A stretch of 54,535 bases of DNA from assembly GCA_903850505.1 (NCBI GenBank), contig CAINLT010000157.1, positions 1-54,535 on the forward strand, in the 5' to 3' direction. A program made the position numbers and the translations under genes. Positions 1-9,264 of the stretch are shown here, piece by piece. The stretch's first letter is position 1, and every line of letters begins with the position of its first letter. Below the pieces are notes generated by a model. It was not told the origin of the DNA. It did not search any database and saw only the letters and a program-made list of their open reading frames with translations. Source of the stretch: an uncultured Myxococcales bacterium. GTDB taxonomy: Bacteria > Myxococcota_A > UBA9042.

Positions 1-2803
1 CCGCGCCGCCGCCGCCGCCGCCGCTGCCCGGTTGGCCGCCGCCGCCGGTGCCGCCCGCGCTGGGCTGCCAGACGCCATTGGCGACGCTGCCCGATGCTGT
101 GCCACCGCCCGCGCCCGCCGGGCCGCTGGTGCCCATTTGGCCGTCCTGGCCGTCCACGCCGTCGCGCGGCAGGACCGGCACGTAGCAGAGGTTACAGCCT
201 GCCTTGCCGTTGTTGCATGCTGTCGCAATGCCCTTGTTGGAGTCGATGTAGCTGTCCGCCCCCGACGCGCCGCCCGCGCCGCCCGCTTCGCCGAGGCCCG
301 CCGCGCCCGGTTCCTGCGGCAGCTTGGTCTGCACGTACGGCGCAATGGGGCACTGCGGCGCAGGGTTGTCCTCGTCGTACGCTGGGCATACCGCCGTTCC
401 GCCCGCGCCGCCGCTGACGTCGACGCCGTCGCACGGCGCTGCTTTGCCGCCGCTGCCGCCCGGGGCGAAGTCGCTGATGCCGCAGCCTTCGTGGCCCACG
501 TCATGTGCGGTTGCGCCGCCCAAGCCGCTGACGCCCGGCACGCCGTTTTGGCCTGCGCCGCCGGGAATCCCCGCCGCTCCGTCGCCGGCCTGGATCTGGC
601 AGTAGGTCACCTGAAAACGGCCGTCGCACGCGTTGGCCCATACCCCGTAGGAGCTGCTGCCGAGCGCCTTCGCGTCCGCGCCGATGAGCGTGAATCCGTC
701 GAGTCGCGATGGCATCTGGTCGATCCCTTGGATGCCATCGCAGCGCACCGCCGCCGTGGCGCCACTCGCTGGGACGCTGCCCACGATAGCGCTCTGGTAG
801 CTGACCGGATCGCGCGCGGCGAAGTCCGGCTTGTAGCCGCCGTAGATGGAAATGCCGGCGACCATGTCCACGGAGCCGTCGTACACGCCGCCCGCCACGT
901 AGACGTCGCGCTTGTTGCCGGCTTGCGCCAGCGCGAGCGCGTGGTGGATGCTCGCGACCGGAAAGAACCGCGTGCCGGGGTTGGCGTCCGAGCCAATCTT
1001 GGCGACGAAGATCGCGTCCAGCGCGTCGCCGTCGACGCCGTCGCAGTTCTGGTCGACACCGTCCGGCAAGTCGGTCTTTGACTGGAAATAGCACTCGCAG
1101 CCGTCATCCAACGTGCCGTCCATGTCGACCCAGCCCGGGGTGCAGCTTGTCTGACACGCCGGCGTCGGGCTGCCCGCGCACGTCACTTCCGCGCTCAAGG
1201 GCGCCGGTGGGCAGATCACGCCGCACGCGCCGCACGCGTCCATTTTGTCGTACTGCAGCGTCGCGGGATTGAGCCACGCGTCGTCGGTCAAGCCGTTGCA
1301 GTCGTCGTCCATGCCGTTGCAGCTGTCCGGCTTGGGCGCGGTTCCGGCGCAGAACAAGCCAGCCGCGCCGTCGCACTCCCAGAAGCCCGGGCATGTGCCG
1401 TTCTTGTTGGTGACGTCGCACGCGTTGCCTGCGCCGACTTCCTCGTCGGTCGCGCCGTCGCAGTCGTCGTCCTCCCCGTTGCACTTTTCCGCCATCGGCG
1501 TCGGCGCGGAGCACGGACTCCAGCCGCTTGTCGGGTTGCACATCTGCTGGCCCAGGCACGTGCCAAAGCTGTTGCTGTGGGCGCACGTCTGGACGCCGCC
1601 GCCGTTGGCTGGCGTGCACGAGCAGTTGCCGCTCTTTGGCGTACACGTGCTGGCGTCGCCGTTGACGCTCGCGACGCAGTCGTAGCCGGGCAAGCACGGC
1701 GCGCTCTGGCTGCAGATTGGATGGCAGAAGCCGCCGGCGCACGGATCGCCGCCGCAATCGTCTGACGTCTGGCAAGCGCCACATGAGAACACCGCCGTCG
1801 GCGCGCAGTTTTTGGGCGAGGCGCGCCAGAAGCCCGGGTCGCACGTCGCAGCCGCGCAGATCGCCTTGCCGCCGATGACCTGGCAGCTCGCTGACCCGTT
1901 GGCGATCTCCCCCGCGCAGCTGTTGCCGCACGCGCCGCAGTTGCTGTCGCTGACGTACAGGCCGTTCTGGACAAAGCCGTTGTCCGTCACGCCGTCGCAG
2001 TCGTCGTCCTGACCGTTGCAGGTCTCCGTGATTGCGCTTGCGCCGTCGCACGCCGATTGGCCGCCCTTGCACTGCAGCTGGCCCTTGCAGTTGCCGAGGC
2101 CGCACGGCGCGCCGCTGAGGTTTTCGTCCGTGGCGCCGTTGCAGTTGTCGTCAAACCCGTTGCAGGTCTCCGGCGCCGGCGCTACGGCGTCGCAGGCGCT
2201 CCAGCCGCTGGCACTGTGACAGGTGCGTTGGCCGACGCAGCTCGCGCCCGTGCTGGCGGTCAAGTCGGTGCACAAGGCGATCGCGCCGTCGTTGCTCGGG
2301 CGGCAGGTGCACGACCCGTTGGCGGGAACGCAGACGCGGCCTTCCCCGCGCGGGGCGCAGTCCATGCCGGCGGGACAGCTGGAGCCGTTGCTCATGGCGA
2401 CGCATGGAATGAGGCAGAAGTTGCCCTCGGCGCCCACGGCGGTGCAACTCCCGCCGAGGCAAACGGCGTCGCTCGTGCAGGCCGCGCAGGCGAACGCGCC
2501 GTCGGGGATGCAGGTCGGTGTGACGTCGCCGCCCGGCGCGACGCACGTGTAGCCGGTTGCGCAGCTGCCCGGCGTGCAGCCCCACGCGTCCGGGCCGGTG
2601 TCCATCGGGCCGCTGTCGAGGAAAGCGACGTCGCCAATGTTGGCGGGCACGTCCGAGATCGCGTCGGTGGCGATGCCGTCGGTGCCAATCGGCGTGTCAT
2701 CGCAACTGCCCAGCAGGCCGAGCGCGCCGAGCAGGCAGGCAAGCAGCCAGCGGCGGCGGCGAAACCGTGCAGGCATGGCCAAGCTGGACGTGAGGCAGTG
2801 CAT
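1..2803 (-). CDS. Cys-rich MopE-repeat/DUF1565-like lipoprotein with Gly-rich tail (3' end outside window)
   Basis: About 934 residues are visible and the frame is still open at base 1. The N-terminus has an Arg-rich start, a hydrophobic stretch and the lipobox LLGSC, so it should be an exported lipoprotein. Next come several Cys-rich modules and four MopE-type putative metal-binding motifs such as CNGFDDNCNGATDE and CNGMDDDCNGLTDD. Around bases 1010-800 there is a segment resembling DUF1565 and pectin-lyase-like proteins (IFVAKIGSDANPGT, later YVAGGVYDGS and SIYGGY). The last about 200 visible residues are rich in GGAGG and GGTGG. The Met codon at 2776 gives an equally good signal peptide, so the start is uncertain. 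A stop lies in frame at 2840-2842. Probable surface protein; function unknown. Confidence 0.85.
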   Translation of the reverse strand, partial: MHCLTSSLAMPARFRRRRWLLACLLGALGLLGSCDDTPIGTDGIATDAISDVPANIGDVAFLDSGPMDTGPDAWGCTPGSCATGYTCVAPGGDVTPTCIPDGAFACAACTSDAVCLGGSCTAVGAEGNFCLIPCVAMSNGSSCPAGMDCAPRGEGRVCVPANGSCTCRPSNDGAIALCTDLTASTGASCVGQRTCHSASGWSACDAVAPAPETCNGFDDNCNGATDENLSGAPCGLGNCKGQLQCKGGQSACDGASAITETCNGQDDDCDGVTDNGFVQNGLYVSDSNCGACGNSCAGEIANGSASCQVIGGKAICAAATCDPGFWRASPKNCAPTAVFSCGACQTSDDCGGDPCAGGFCHPICSQSAPCLPGYDCVASVNGDASTCTPKSGNCSCTPANGGGVQTCAHSNSFGTCLGQQMCNPTSGWSPCSAPTPMAEKCNGEDDDCDGATDEEVGAGNACDVTNKNGTCPGFWECDGAAGLFCAGTAPKPDSCNGMDDDCNGLTDDAWLNPATLQYDKMDACGACGVICPPAPLSAEVTCAGSPTPACQTSCTPGWVDMDGTLDDGCECYFQSKTDLPDGVDQNCDGVDGDALDAIFVAKIGSDANPGTRFFPVASIHHALALAQAGNKRDVYVAGGVYDGSVDMVAGISIYGGYKPDFAARDPVSYQSAIVGSVPASGATAAVRCDGIQGIDQMPSRLDGFTLIGADAKALGSSSYGVWANACDGRFQVTYCQIQAGDGAAGIPGGAGQNGVPGVSGLGGATAHDVGHEGCGISDFAPGGSGGKAAPCDGVDVSGGAGGTAVCPAYDEDNPAPQCPIAPYVQTKLPQEPGAAGLGEAGGAGGASGADSYIDSNKGIATACNNGKAGCNLCYVPVLPRDGVDGQDGQMGTSGPAGAGGGTASGSVANGVWQPSAGGTGGGGQPGSGGGGGGA

Positions 2804-2862
2804 GAACCATCCGCTGCGGCGGGTGCCGTTGCTGTGAGCTTAGCCGAATTCACTGGCTGTCG

Positions 2863-3189
2863 TTACTCAGAAGCGAGGACCGGCGTCCACGTGCGGGTTT
2901 CGACGGCCGCGGCGCCGCCGATCTGCAACTTGGCCAGCGCTTCGTACGTGTCCACCATCGCCTGATCGAGCGGCTTCTGCGCCAAGCGCTGGTAGTGACT
3001 CCAGGAATCGAAGCGGTGCACTTCGGTCCATTGCCACGGATCGTCCTCGTCCTGCCACGCCTCGAAATGCGCGGCGCCCAGATCGACGGAATGGTCGCAG
3101 ACGTCCGCCAGGAGCGCGACGAGGGCGGCGCGATCCAGCGGGTCAACCCGGTAGCGGTGCTGCACGATGCAGCCGTTGGGGCGTGGCAT
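2863..3189 (-). CDS. Small protein, probably a dimeric alpha/beta-barrel (ABM/NIPSNAP-like) fold
   Basis: 108 residues starting MPRPNGCIVQHRYRV. It begins 10 bases after the ssb stop on the same strand, so the two are probably co-transcribed. The pattern of a beta strand (CIVQHRYRV), a helix (LDRAALVALLADV), a strand with a Trp-rich segment (DPWQWTEVHRFDSWSHYQRLAQ) and a C-terminal strand (VETRTWTPVLA) resembles the ferredoxin-like fold of antibiotic-biosynthesis-monooxygenase and NIPSNAP proteins. No cofactor or catalytic motif is visible. The start is the first Met after the ssb stop; upstream Mets lie inside ssb. The fold is inferred from the pattern and no function is claimed. Confidence 0.6.
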   Translation of the reverse strand: MPRPNGCIVQHRYRVDPLDRAALVALLADVCDHSVDLGAAHFEAWQDEDDPWQWTEVHRFDSWSHYQRLAQKPLDQAMVDTYEALAKLQIGGAAAVETRTWTPVLASE

Positions 3190-3199
3190 GGCTTGGCGC

Positions 3200-3682
3200 C
3201 TAGAACGGAATGTCGTCTTCTGGGCCCATGTCGTCCGGCGTCGGATCGTCCATGCCCGGCGCGGGGCCGGTCTGGCGCGGGCCACCCTGCGGACGCGGAC
3301 GATCACCGCCGCCACCGCCACCGCCTTCCGGGCGGCCTTCGCCGTCGCCGCGGCTGCCGATGAACTGCCACGTGTCCGCGACAATTTTGATCTTGGTGCG
3401 CTTCTGGCCGCTGTCCTTGTCCACCCATTCGTCGGTCGCCAGGCGGCCTTCCACGTAGACTTCGCGGCCCTTCTGCAGGTAGCGCTCGGCGTTTTCCGCT
3501 TGCTTGTCCCACACTTCCACGCCGAACCAGTCGGTCTTTTCCTGGCGTTGGCCGGCCTTGTCCGTGTAGACGCGGTTCACGGCGATGCGCAGTTCCGTGA
3601 CCGCGTGGTTGGAGGTCGTGTACTTCAGCTCAGGCGTGTTGCCCAAGCGACCGATAAGAGTGACTTTGTTGACGTTGGCCAT
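3200..3682 (-). CDS. ssb: Single-stranded DNA-binding protein SSB
   Basis: 160 residues. The OB-fold covers about residues 1-105, with the typical start MANVNKVTLIGRLGNTPELKY and the segments WFGVEVWDKQAENAERYL and VYVEGRL. A Gly/Pro/Arg-rich disordered linker follows, then the acidic tail ending DDIPF, which in this family recruits partners of replication and repair. GGAG lies just upstream of the ATG at 3682; an in-frame upstream Met at 3718 gives an atypical N-terminus and was not used. It is transcribed divergently from phoH, with a promoter candidate at 3708-3736, and precedes the small gene at 2863-3189. Confidence 0.96.
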   Translation of the reverse strand: MANVNKVTLIGRLGNTPELKYTTSNHAVTELRIAVNRVYTDKAGQRQEKTDWFGVEVWDKQAENAERYLQKGREVYVEGRLATDEWVDKDSGQKRTKIKIVADTWQFIGSRGDGEGRPEGGGGGGGDRPRPQGGPRQTGPAPGMDDPTPDDMGPEDDIPF

Positions 3683-3707
3683 GGTGATCTCCGCGATTGG
3701 GGCTGCA

Positions 3708-3736
3708 ATACTACGCAAGCGTCGGCGGCGCGTCTA
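3708..3736 (-). promoter_or_regulatory. Putative sigma70-type promoter for ssb
   Basis: On the minus strand TAGACG (-35) is followed after 17 bases by TAGTAT (-10), placed 26 bases before the ssb start codon. The match to consensus is 4 of 6 at each box, with ideal spacing. Confidence 0.45.
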
Positions 3737-3864
3737 CGGCGTGACGAGGGGGACTGGGCCGACGCGCCCGGGCAATCGCACTGCGACAGTGGCCAACGCT
3801 TGGGGAATCCGCTAGCCTATGTGACGGGGGAAGGCGCCGTGAATGGCTGCCACGACGGGAGTGC

Positions 3865-5007
3865 ATGGCCGATCGCAGCCCAAACGCCAAGGCGGACCCC
3901 AAAGTGCCCATTCCTGCATCCCTTGCTCATGAAGACGTCTCAGACGATCGCCGCTACACCCTTCGCTTCGACGACACGGAAGCGCTGCGTATCCTGTGCG
4001 GCGAACGCGATCGCAACCTGCGTTGGCTGGAATCGCGTCTCGGCGTCCAGTCGATCGCCCGTGGCCATGACGTCCACTTGATCGGCGATCCGGAGGCGGT
4101 CAAGGCCAGCGCCGAATTGCTGCGCTCCGCGTTCGTCCGCGCGCGCGCTGGTGGCGATGTGACGGAAAACGAGCTGGAACGCCTGTTCAACGCCCAAAGC
4201 CTGGATTTTGTCCCAGTTGGCGGCGGCACGTCGACGACCGGTGCGGCGGTGCGCTCCTTGGCCGCGGCGCGTCACGCCACGCATCCGGGCCGCGTCATGC
4301 AGTCCATTCTCGCCGCGGAAGGCGACCTGGGCGACGGCATCCGCCCGGTCACCGCGCTCACGGAAGGGCAGAAGCGCTACGTGGAAGCGATGCGCCGCAA
4401 TGAACTCGTGATCGCGTCGGGACCGGCCGGCTCCGGCAAGACCTACCTCGCGATGGCCGCGGCGCTCGGCGCCATGCACCGCCGGGACGTCAAGCGCATC
4501 GTGCTGACCCGGCCGGCGGTGGAAGCGGGCGAGCATTTGGGCTTTTTGCCCGGTGATCTCAACGAAAAAGTCACGCCGTACCTGCGGCCTCTCTACGACG
4601 CGCTGCGCGATCTCGTGGACGAGGACCGTTTTGAGCGGCTCAACGCCCGCGGTCAGATTGAAGTGGCGCCGCTGGCGTTCATGCGCGGGCGGACGCTGTC
4701 GAACGCGTTTGTCATCCTCGACGAAGCGCAGAATTGCACGGTTGAGCAGATGCTCATGCTGCTGACCCGCATGGGCGAGCACACGCGCATCGTCGTGACC
4801 GGCGATCCGTCGCAGTCCGATCTGCCGCGCGGCACGCCGTCGGGCTTGGCCCACGCGCTGCGGACGCTGTCCGGCGTGGAGGGCATTGCGATTGCGCAGC
4901 TTGGCCTCAGCGACGTGGTGCGTCATCCGTTGGTTGGGCGTATCATCTCCGCATGGCAGGTGCATGGCGACCCTGAGCCGAGTGGCCCGCCGCCCCGCCG
5001 TCGCTGA
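3865..5007 (+). CDS. phoH: PhoH-like P-loop ATPase
   Basis: 380 residues. An N-terminal KH-like region (about 25-110) precedes the PhoH ATPase domain. It contains Walker A GPAGSGKTYLA (about 186-196), a conserved RPAVEAGEHLGFLPGDL segment, Walker B VILDEAQN and the motif VTGDPSQSDLP. PhoH proteins are cytosolic ATPases linked to RNA metabolism, and their genes commonly neighbour ybeY, as here. The ATG at 3865 is preceded by GGGAG at short spacing. The gene is followed after 24 bases by the 7TM-HD gene, so an operon with it and ybeY is likely. Length and motifs are normal for the family. Confidence 0.93.
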   Translation: MADRSPNAKADPKVPIPASLAHEDVSDDRRYTLRFDDTEALRILCGERDRNLRWLESRLGVQSIARGHDVHLIGDPEAVKASAELLRSAFVRARAGGDVTENELERLFNAQSLDFVPVGGGTSTTGAAVRSLAAARHATHPGRVMQSILAAEGDLGDGIRPVTALTEGQKRYVEAMRRNELVIASGPAGSGKTYLAMAAALGAMHRRDVKRIVLTRPAVEAGEHLGFLPGDLNEKVTPYLRPLYDALRDLVDEDRFERLNARGQIEVAPLAFMRGRTLSNAFVILDEAQNCTVEQMLMLLTRMGEHTRIVVTGDPSQSDLPRGTPSGLAHALRTLSGVEGIAIAQLGLSDVVRHPLVGRIISAWQVHGDPEPSGPPPRRR

Positions 5008-5031
5008 TTTGACCGCACCGGAGAGACGCCC

Positions 5032-7752
5032 GTGAAGCCAGGAAAGCGCACAGCAGCGCCCGCAGGCTTGCCTGGCGACAAGGAGCAGGTTCGCCTGCGC
5101 CGGCAAGAACGGCGTTACCGGCTGGGTCTGGCCGCGCTGGCGATTGGCCTGTGGCTCCTGCTGATCTTCCTCGTCGGTCCGGCGCGCGTGTCGATGGAGC
5201 TGCCGCCGCTGGGGCCGGCCAGCCGCGATCTGGTGGCGCTGCGCGATTTTGACGCGGACGAGCCGGTCGCCGATCTGGCGCAACGTCAGGATGCCGCGGT
5301 GGCTGCGGTGCCGCTGCGCTACGCCTTTGACAAAGAAGCGGCGGTGCGGCGGATCGACGCGATTCACGCGGCTTTTCGGCTCGTGCGGCCGCGGTACCGG
5401 CTGTACGTCGCGGACCGCGAACGGCTGGTTGAAACGTCGCGGACGGTTGTCCATCCGCACCGGTTGGACGGCAGCGATCCGATCCAGGAACTGGATCTGG
5501 CGTACGAAGAGGAGCTGCTCCGCCTGCGGCCGGAATTTGAAGCTGCCGTCGCGCCGCGCCACAGCGAGCTGGGGCCGGAAGTCTTCGCGACGCTGCGCAA
5601 GGCGGGCTTTGCTGAAGAGGTGGAACTCCTGCTCACGGACGTCGCCCAGGTGCTGCTGAGTCAGCGGATCGTCCGGGAAATTGACCGCTTTGAGGACGAT
5701 CTCGGCCGCGGCGTCCTCGAGAACGGCAATGGCGCCCGGTACGATCGCCGGTCGATGCCGCAAAAAATCGTCGACGTGGAGCAGGCGCTGCGGCAGACCG
5801 AGGACTTCGCCTCGGAATTCATCCGCCAGAAGAAGCCGTCGCGCTTGGACGAGCCGGTGCTGCAGGGCGCCGTGCGGCAGTTGGCGCGCGGCCTCGTGGA
5901 GCCGACATTCCAGCGCGATTTGGACGGCACGCGGGCCGCGGAGACGGTGGCGCTCGCCAACGTGCCCAAGACGCGCATGGTGCGGTACACGCGCGGTCAG
6001 TCGCTGGTGAAACGCGGAGACATGGTGACGGCCACTGTGCAGGAACGCGTGGCGGCGGCCCAGCGCGGCTGGCGTAGCGATGCGCTGGCACGCCCGTATG
6101 CCGCGACCGCATTGCTCCTGGCGGTGGTGCTCGGACTCTTCACGCTGTTTGCCCGCCGCCATCTGCACCATTTCCGCCATCGGCCGCGCGACATTGGCCT
6201 GCTCGCAGCGGTGCTCGTGCTCCACGCGGCGACCCTGCGCGGGTGGCTGATTCTCGGTGAAGCGCTGGTTGAGCCCGGCGGCACGCTGACCGCAGAAATG
6301 TGGCTGGTGGCCATGCCGATGGCGCTCGGTCCGTCGCTCGCGGCGCTCTTTTTGAAGCCGTTCACTGCCGCGCCGTTCGCGCTGGTGTGCGCGGGCATCG
6401 CGGCGATGATGGCGCACAACTCGTCGTTCGTGCGCGCGTCCCCGGGTCTGGATGGCGTGCAGGCGGTGTTGGCGTTGGTCGTCGGTCTCGCGGGCGTGCA
6501 GGCGTCCCGGCGCTTTCGCACGCGCGTGGATTTGCTGCGCGGCGCCATGATGATCGCCGGCTCCGGTGTGCTGTGCGCCGCCGCGGTGGTGCTCTTCACG
6601 ACGCCGACGGCCGGCCTGCTGGACGAACAGAACGCGCTCGTGCTGGCCATGGGCGCGGGCACGGGCCTGACGACGTACCTGATGCTGACGGCGCTGACGC
6701 CGGTACTGGAGCTGACCTTCAATCGGCTGACGGACATCAAGCTGTTGGAGCTCGCCAGCATGAACCACCCGGCGCTGCGGTTGTTGGCGACGGAGGCGCC
6801 GGGCACGTTCACGCACTCGGTGATGGTCGGCAATCTGGCGCAGGCGGGCTGCGACGCCGTGGGCGCCAATGGCCTGCTGGCGCGCGTCGGTGCGTACTAC
6901 CACGACCTCGGCAAGACCAAGGCGGCGCGCTATTTTGCCGAGAATCAGGGCGGCGAAAATCCGCACGATCGCCTGAAGCCGCACCTTTCCGCGCTCATCA
7001 TCAAGTCCCACGTCAAGGACGGCATCAAGCTGCTCAAGGACTTCCGGCTGCCGGACGAGATCGTCGATTTTGTGCCGCAGCACCACGGCACGAGCCTGAT
7101 CGTCCATTTCTACCACCGCGCCCAGCGCGAGGCGCTGGAAACCGGGGAGGAAGTGCAGGAGAGCGATTTTCGCTACCCCGGTCCCAAGCCGCAGCGGCGG
7201 GAGACGGCGATGCTGATGATCGCCGATTCCGTGGAGGCGGCGACCAAGGCGCTGCCCGATCCGAATCCGGTGCGCGTGCAGGCGCTCGTCAAGCGCATCA
7301 TTGCCGGCAAGCTGGAGGACGGCCAACTGGACGAGTGCGACCTCACGCTGCGCGAACTGGCGCTGGTGGAGCAGGCCTTCGTCAAGACGCTGCTGGGCAT
7401 GCACCACACGCGGCCGACGTACTTGCCGCCGGTGCAGCAGGCGCTGGCGCTGTCCCACAGCCGGACGGAAAGCCACTTGCCGATGGCGACCGATCATGAT
7501 CTGCGACGCGTCGCGGCCATGAGCGATGGCGGCGTGGGCGTGCGGCCGATCACGCGGCGCAATCCGACGATGGACAATCCGCTGAGCATGACCAGCCAGC
7601 ACGATCGGCCGACGCTGAACAGCCTGGGTCAGGTGGCGACGCCGGAAACGCTCGCAGAAACGGAACATGGCGAGCCCGAGGCGCCGACGGCGCTTGTCGC
7701 GCAGAAATCGCCCGCGCCGCGTCAGGCGCGCCACCAGCCGCCAAGGAACTGA
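5032..7752 (+). CDS. 7TM-HD phosphohydrolase of the PgpH/YqfF type (probable cyclic-di-AMP phosphodiesterase)
   Basis: 906 residues from a GTG start preceded by GGAGAG. Order: cytoplasmic N-terminus, one membrane helix (about 33-50), a large extracytoplasmic 7TMR-HDED-like region (to about 350), a run of membrane helices (about 355-570), then a cytoplasmic HD domain with THSVMVGNL, the metal-binding YYHDLGKTK, and HLSALIIKSHVKDG and PQHHGTSLI segments. Members of this architecture hydrolyse cyclic-di-AMP in Firmicutes; that substrate is inferred here. The last about 100 residues form a Pro/Thr/Gln-rich, probably disordered tail. The position between phoH and ybeY is the conserved arrangement. 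Confidence 0.9.
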   Translation: MKPGKRTAAPAGLPGDKEQVRLRRQERRYRLGLAALAIGLWLLLIFLVGPARVSMELPPLGPASRDLVALRDFDADEPVADLAQRQDAAVAAVPLRYAFDKEAAVRRIDAIHAAFRLVRPRYRLYVADRERLVETSRTVVHPHRLDGSDPIQELDLAYEEELLRLRPEFEAAVAPRHSELGPEVFATLRKAGFAEEVELLLTDVAQVLLSQRIVREIDRFEDDLGRGVLENGNGARYDRRSMPQKIVDVEQALRQTEDFASEFIRQKKPSRLDEPVLQGAVRQLARGLVEPTFQRDLDGTRAAETVALANVPKTRMVRYTRGQSLVKRGDMVTATVQERVAAAQRGWRSDALARPYAATALLLAVVLGLFTLFARRHLHHFRHRPRDIGLLAAVLVLHAATLRGWLILGEALVEPGGTLTAEMWLVAMPMALGPSLAALFLKPFTAAPFALVCAGIAAMMAHNSSFVRASPGLDGVQAVLALVVGLAGVQASRRFRTRVDLLRGAMMIAGSGVLCAAAVVLFTTPTAGLLDEQNALVLAMGAGTGLTTYLMLTALTPVLELTFNRLTDIKLLELASMNHPALRLLATEAPGTFTHSVMVGNLAQAGCDAVGANGLLARVGAYYHDLGKTKAARYFAENQGGENPHDRLKPHLSALIIKSHVKDGIKLLKDFRLPDEIVDFVPQHHGTSLIVHFYHRAQREALETGEEVQESDFRYPGPKPQRRETAMLMIADSVEAATKALPDPNPVRVQALVKRIIAGKLEDGQLDECDLTLRELALVEQAFVKTLLGMHHTRPTYLPPVQQALALSHSRTESHLPMATDHDLRRVAAMSDGGVGVRPITRRNPTMDNPLSMTSQHDRPTLNSLGQVATPETLAETEHGEPEAPTALVAQKSPAPRQARHQPPRN

Positions 7753-7755
7753 GCC

Positions 7756-8262
7756 ATGCCCGTTGCGACCGACAACCGTCACCCGAACTTGCGCGTGGAC
7801 CGCAAGCGCCTGAACCAGCACCTGCGGACGGCGTTGAAGAAGCTGGGCCGCGCGCACGCGGAGGTGTCGGTGAGCCTCGTTGACGACGCCGAAATTCGCG
7901 CGCTCAACAAGCAGTGGCGCGGCGTGGACACGGTGACCGACGTGCTGTCGTTCGCTTTTGACGAGACGGATAGTCCGGACGTGGGCGTGGACATCCTGGG
8001 TGACATCGTGATTTCGCTGGACACGGCGGAGCGGCAGGTCGCGATTGTCCATGGTGCCAACGCCGGACGGCCGGAGATGGCGCAGTACCGGCTGGATGAG
8101 GAAGTGCTGTTCCTCGCGACCCACGGGCTGCTGCACCTGTGCGGGCACGACCATCAGGAAACGCCAGAGGCCGAGGCGATGGAGGCGATGGAGCGCACGC
8201 TGATGGCGAGCGTGACGACGCTGGATCTGCACGCGGCGGACCGGAGCGAGCACGGGGTTTGA
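7756..8262 (+). CDS. ybeY: Endoribonuclease YbeY (rRNA maturation factor)
   Basis: 168 residues. It carries the family signature THGLLHLCGHDHQE (about residues 119-132), whose three His residues bind zinc, and the conserved upstream segment DTVTDVLSFAF (about 56-66). YbeY is a single-strand-specific RNase used in 16S rRNA 3' processing and ribosome quality control. The ATG lies 3 bases after the stop of the 7TM-HD gene, so translation is probably coupled. Length is typical. Confidence 0.95.
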   Translation: MPVATDNRHPNLRVDRKRLNQHLRTALKKLGRAHAEVSVSLVDDAEIRALNKQWRGVDTVTDVLSFAFDETDSPDVGVDILGDIVISLDTAERQVAIVHGANAGRPEMAQYRLDEEVLFLATHGLLHLCGHDHQETPEAEAMEAMERTLMASVTTLDLHAADRSEHGV

Positions 8263-8299
8263 CGTCGCTGCGCATCGTTGAGGACTCAGCCGCATCTGA

Positions 8300-8337
8300 G
8301 CATGCTGACGCTTGATCGCAAACTTCGGTCAGCGTGC
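8300..8337 (+). terminator. Stem-loop after ybeY, possible terminator of the phoH-ybeY block
   Basis: GCATGCTGAC and GTCAGCGTGC form a 10-bp stem (one G-U pair) around an 18-base loop. There is no U-tract, so it could also be a processing structure or a leader element of the next gene. Confidence 0.3.
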
Positions 8338-8367
8338 GTGTCTGAGCGGCCAAACCGGGAGTGGACC

Positions 8368-9264
8368 ATGCGGATTGCAGTCACAGGGGCCTCGGGGCTC
8401 GTCGGTCGCGCGCTCGTGCCTTTCCTGCGGCGGGCAGGCCATGAGGTCTGGCGGCTGCAGCGCACGCCGCCAACGGACGATCACGACGTGCTCTGGCGCT
8501 CGGCGGACCGGCAGTTTCGCTTCGATCCGGCGCTGCGCTGGGATGCTGTTGTGCACTTGGCGGGCACGCCGATCGCGGACAAGCGCTGGACGGACCCACA
8601 GAAGGCGCAAATCGAGCAGACGCGCGGCGCGTTGACGCGGCAGTTGGTGGATGCGCTGGTGGCGATGCTGGAGCCGCCCAAGGTGCTGGTGTCCGCCTCC
8701 GCGATCGGTTTCTACGGCGATGGCCACGAGACGGTGCTGACCGAAGCCAGCCCCTTGGGCCGCGGTTTTCTCGCTGAGGTCTGTCACGATTGGGAGGCGG
8801 CGGCGCTGACGGCGCAGGCTGCGGGCATGCGTGTCGCGCTGCTGCGTACCGGCGTCGTGCTGACCGCTGAAGGTGGCATGCTGGGCAAGCTGCTGCCGGT
8901 GTTCCGCGCTGGCGTGGGCGGCCCGGTGGGCGATGGCATGCAGTGGCTGTCCTGGGTGCACCGGGACGATCTCCTCCGGCTGATCGGGCTCGCTTTGACC
9001 GACGAGCGGCTCGCCGGCCCGATCAACGCCGTGTCCCCGGAGCCGGTCCGCCAGGGCGATTTTGCCCGCGCGCTGGGCGCGGTGCTCCACCGTCCGGCGT
9101 TCCTGCCCGCACCGGCGTTTGCCTTGCGGCTGGCGTTCGGGCAGATGGCCGATGAAGTCCTGCTCGCGGGCCAGCGCGTCGTGCCTGAAGTCGCGCAGCG
9201 CTGCGGCTTTGTCTGGCTGTATCCGCAGCTCGCGGCCGCGCTGAGCGCGGAATTGTCGCCCTGA
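8368..9264 (+). CDS. TIGR01777-type NAD(P)-binding epimerase (YfcH-like)
   Basis: 298 residues from the ATG after GGGAGTG. An extended-SDR Rossmann fold starts with MRIAVTGASGLVGRAL (dinucleotide-binding glycines). Typical features follow: WDAVVHLAGTPIADKRW, VSASAIGFYGD, FLAEVCHDWE, and a C-terminal DUF1731-like region with PVRQGDFARALGAVLHRP and GQRVVPEVAQRCGF. Family members are found across bacteria and plant organelles; the substrate is generally unknown. A 105-base gap with a hairpin separates it from ybeY, so it may be a separate unit. An upstream TTG start at 8278 was rejected because it gives no family-like extension. Confidence 0.9.
   Translation: MRIAVTGASGLVGRALVPFLRRAGHEVWRLQRTPPTDDHDVLWRSADRQFRFDPALRWDAVVHLAGTPIADKRWTDPQKAQIEQTRGALTRQLVDALVAMLEPPKVLVSASAIGFYGDGHETVLTEASPLGRGFLAEVCHDWEAAALTAQAAGMRVALLRTGVVLTAEGGMLGKLLPVFRAGVGGPVGDGMQWLSWVHRDDLLRLIGLALTDERLAGPINAVSPEPVRQGDFARALGAVLHRPAFLPAPAFALRLAFGQMADEVLLAGQRVVPEVAQRCGFVWLYPQLAAALSAELSP

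Noticed and set aside
32..1081. Long plus-strand frame rich in Ala, Arg and Val
   Set aside because: It is antisense to a clear coding frame (DUF1565-like and Gly-rich) and consists of low-complexity Ala/Arg sequence typical of GC-rich shadows.
3940..8295. 1451-codon minus-strand open frame
   Set aside because: It spans antisense to phoH, the 7TM-HD gene and ybeY, has Arg/His/Gln-rich composition and no domain; caused by GC bias.
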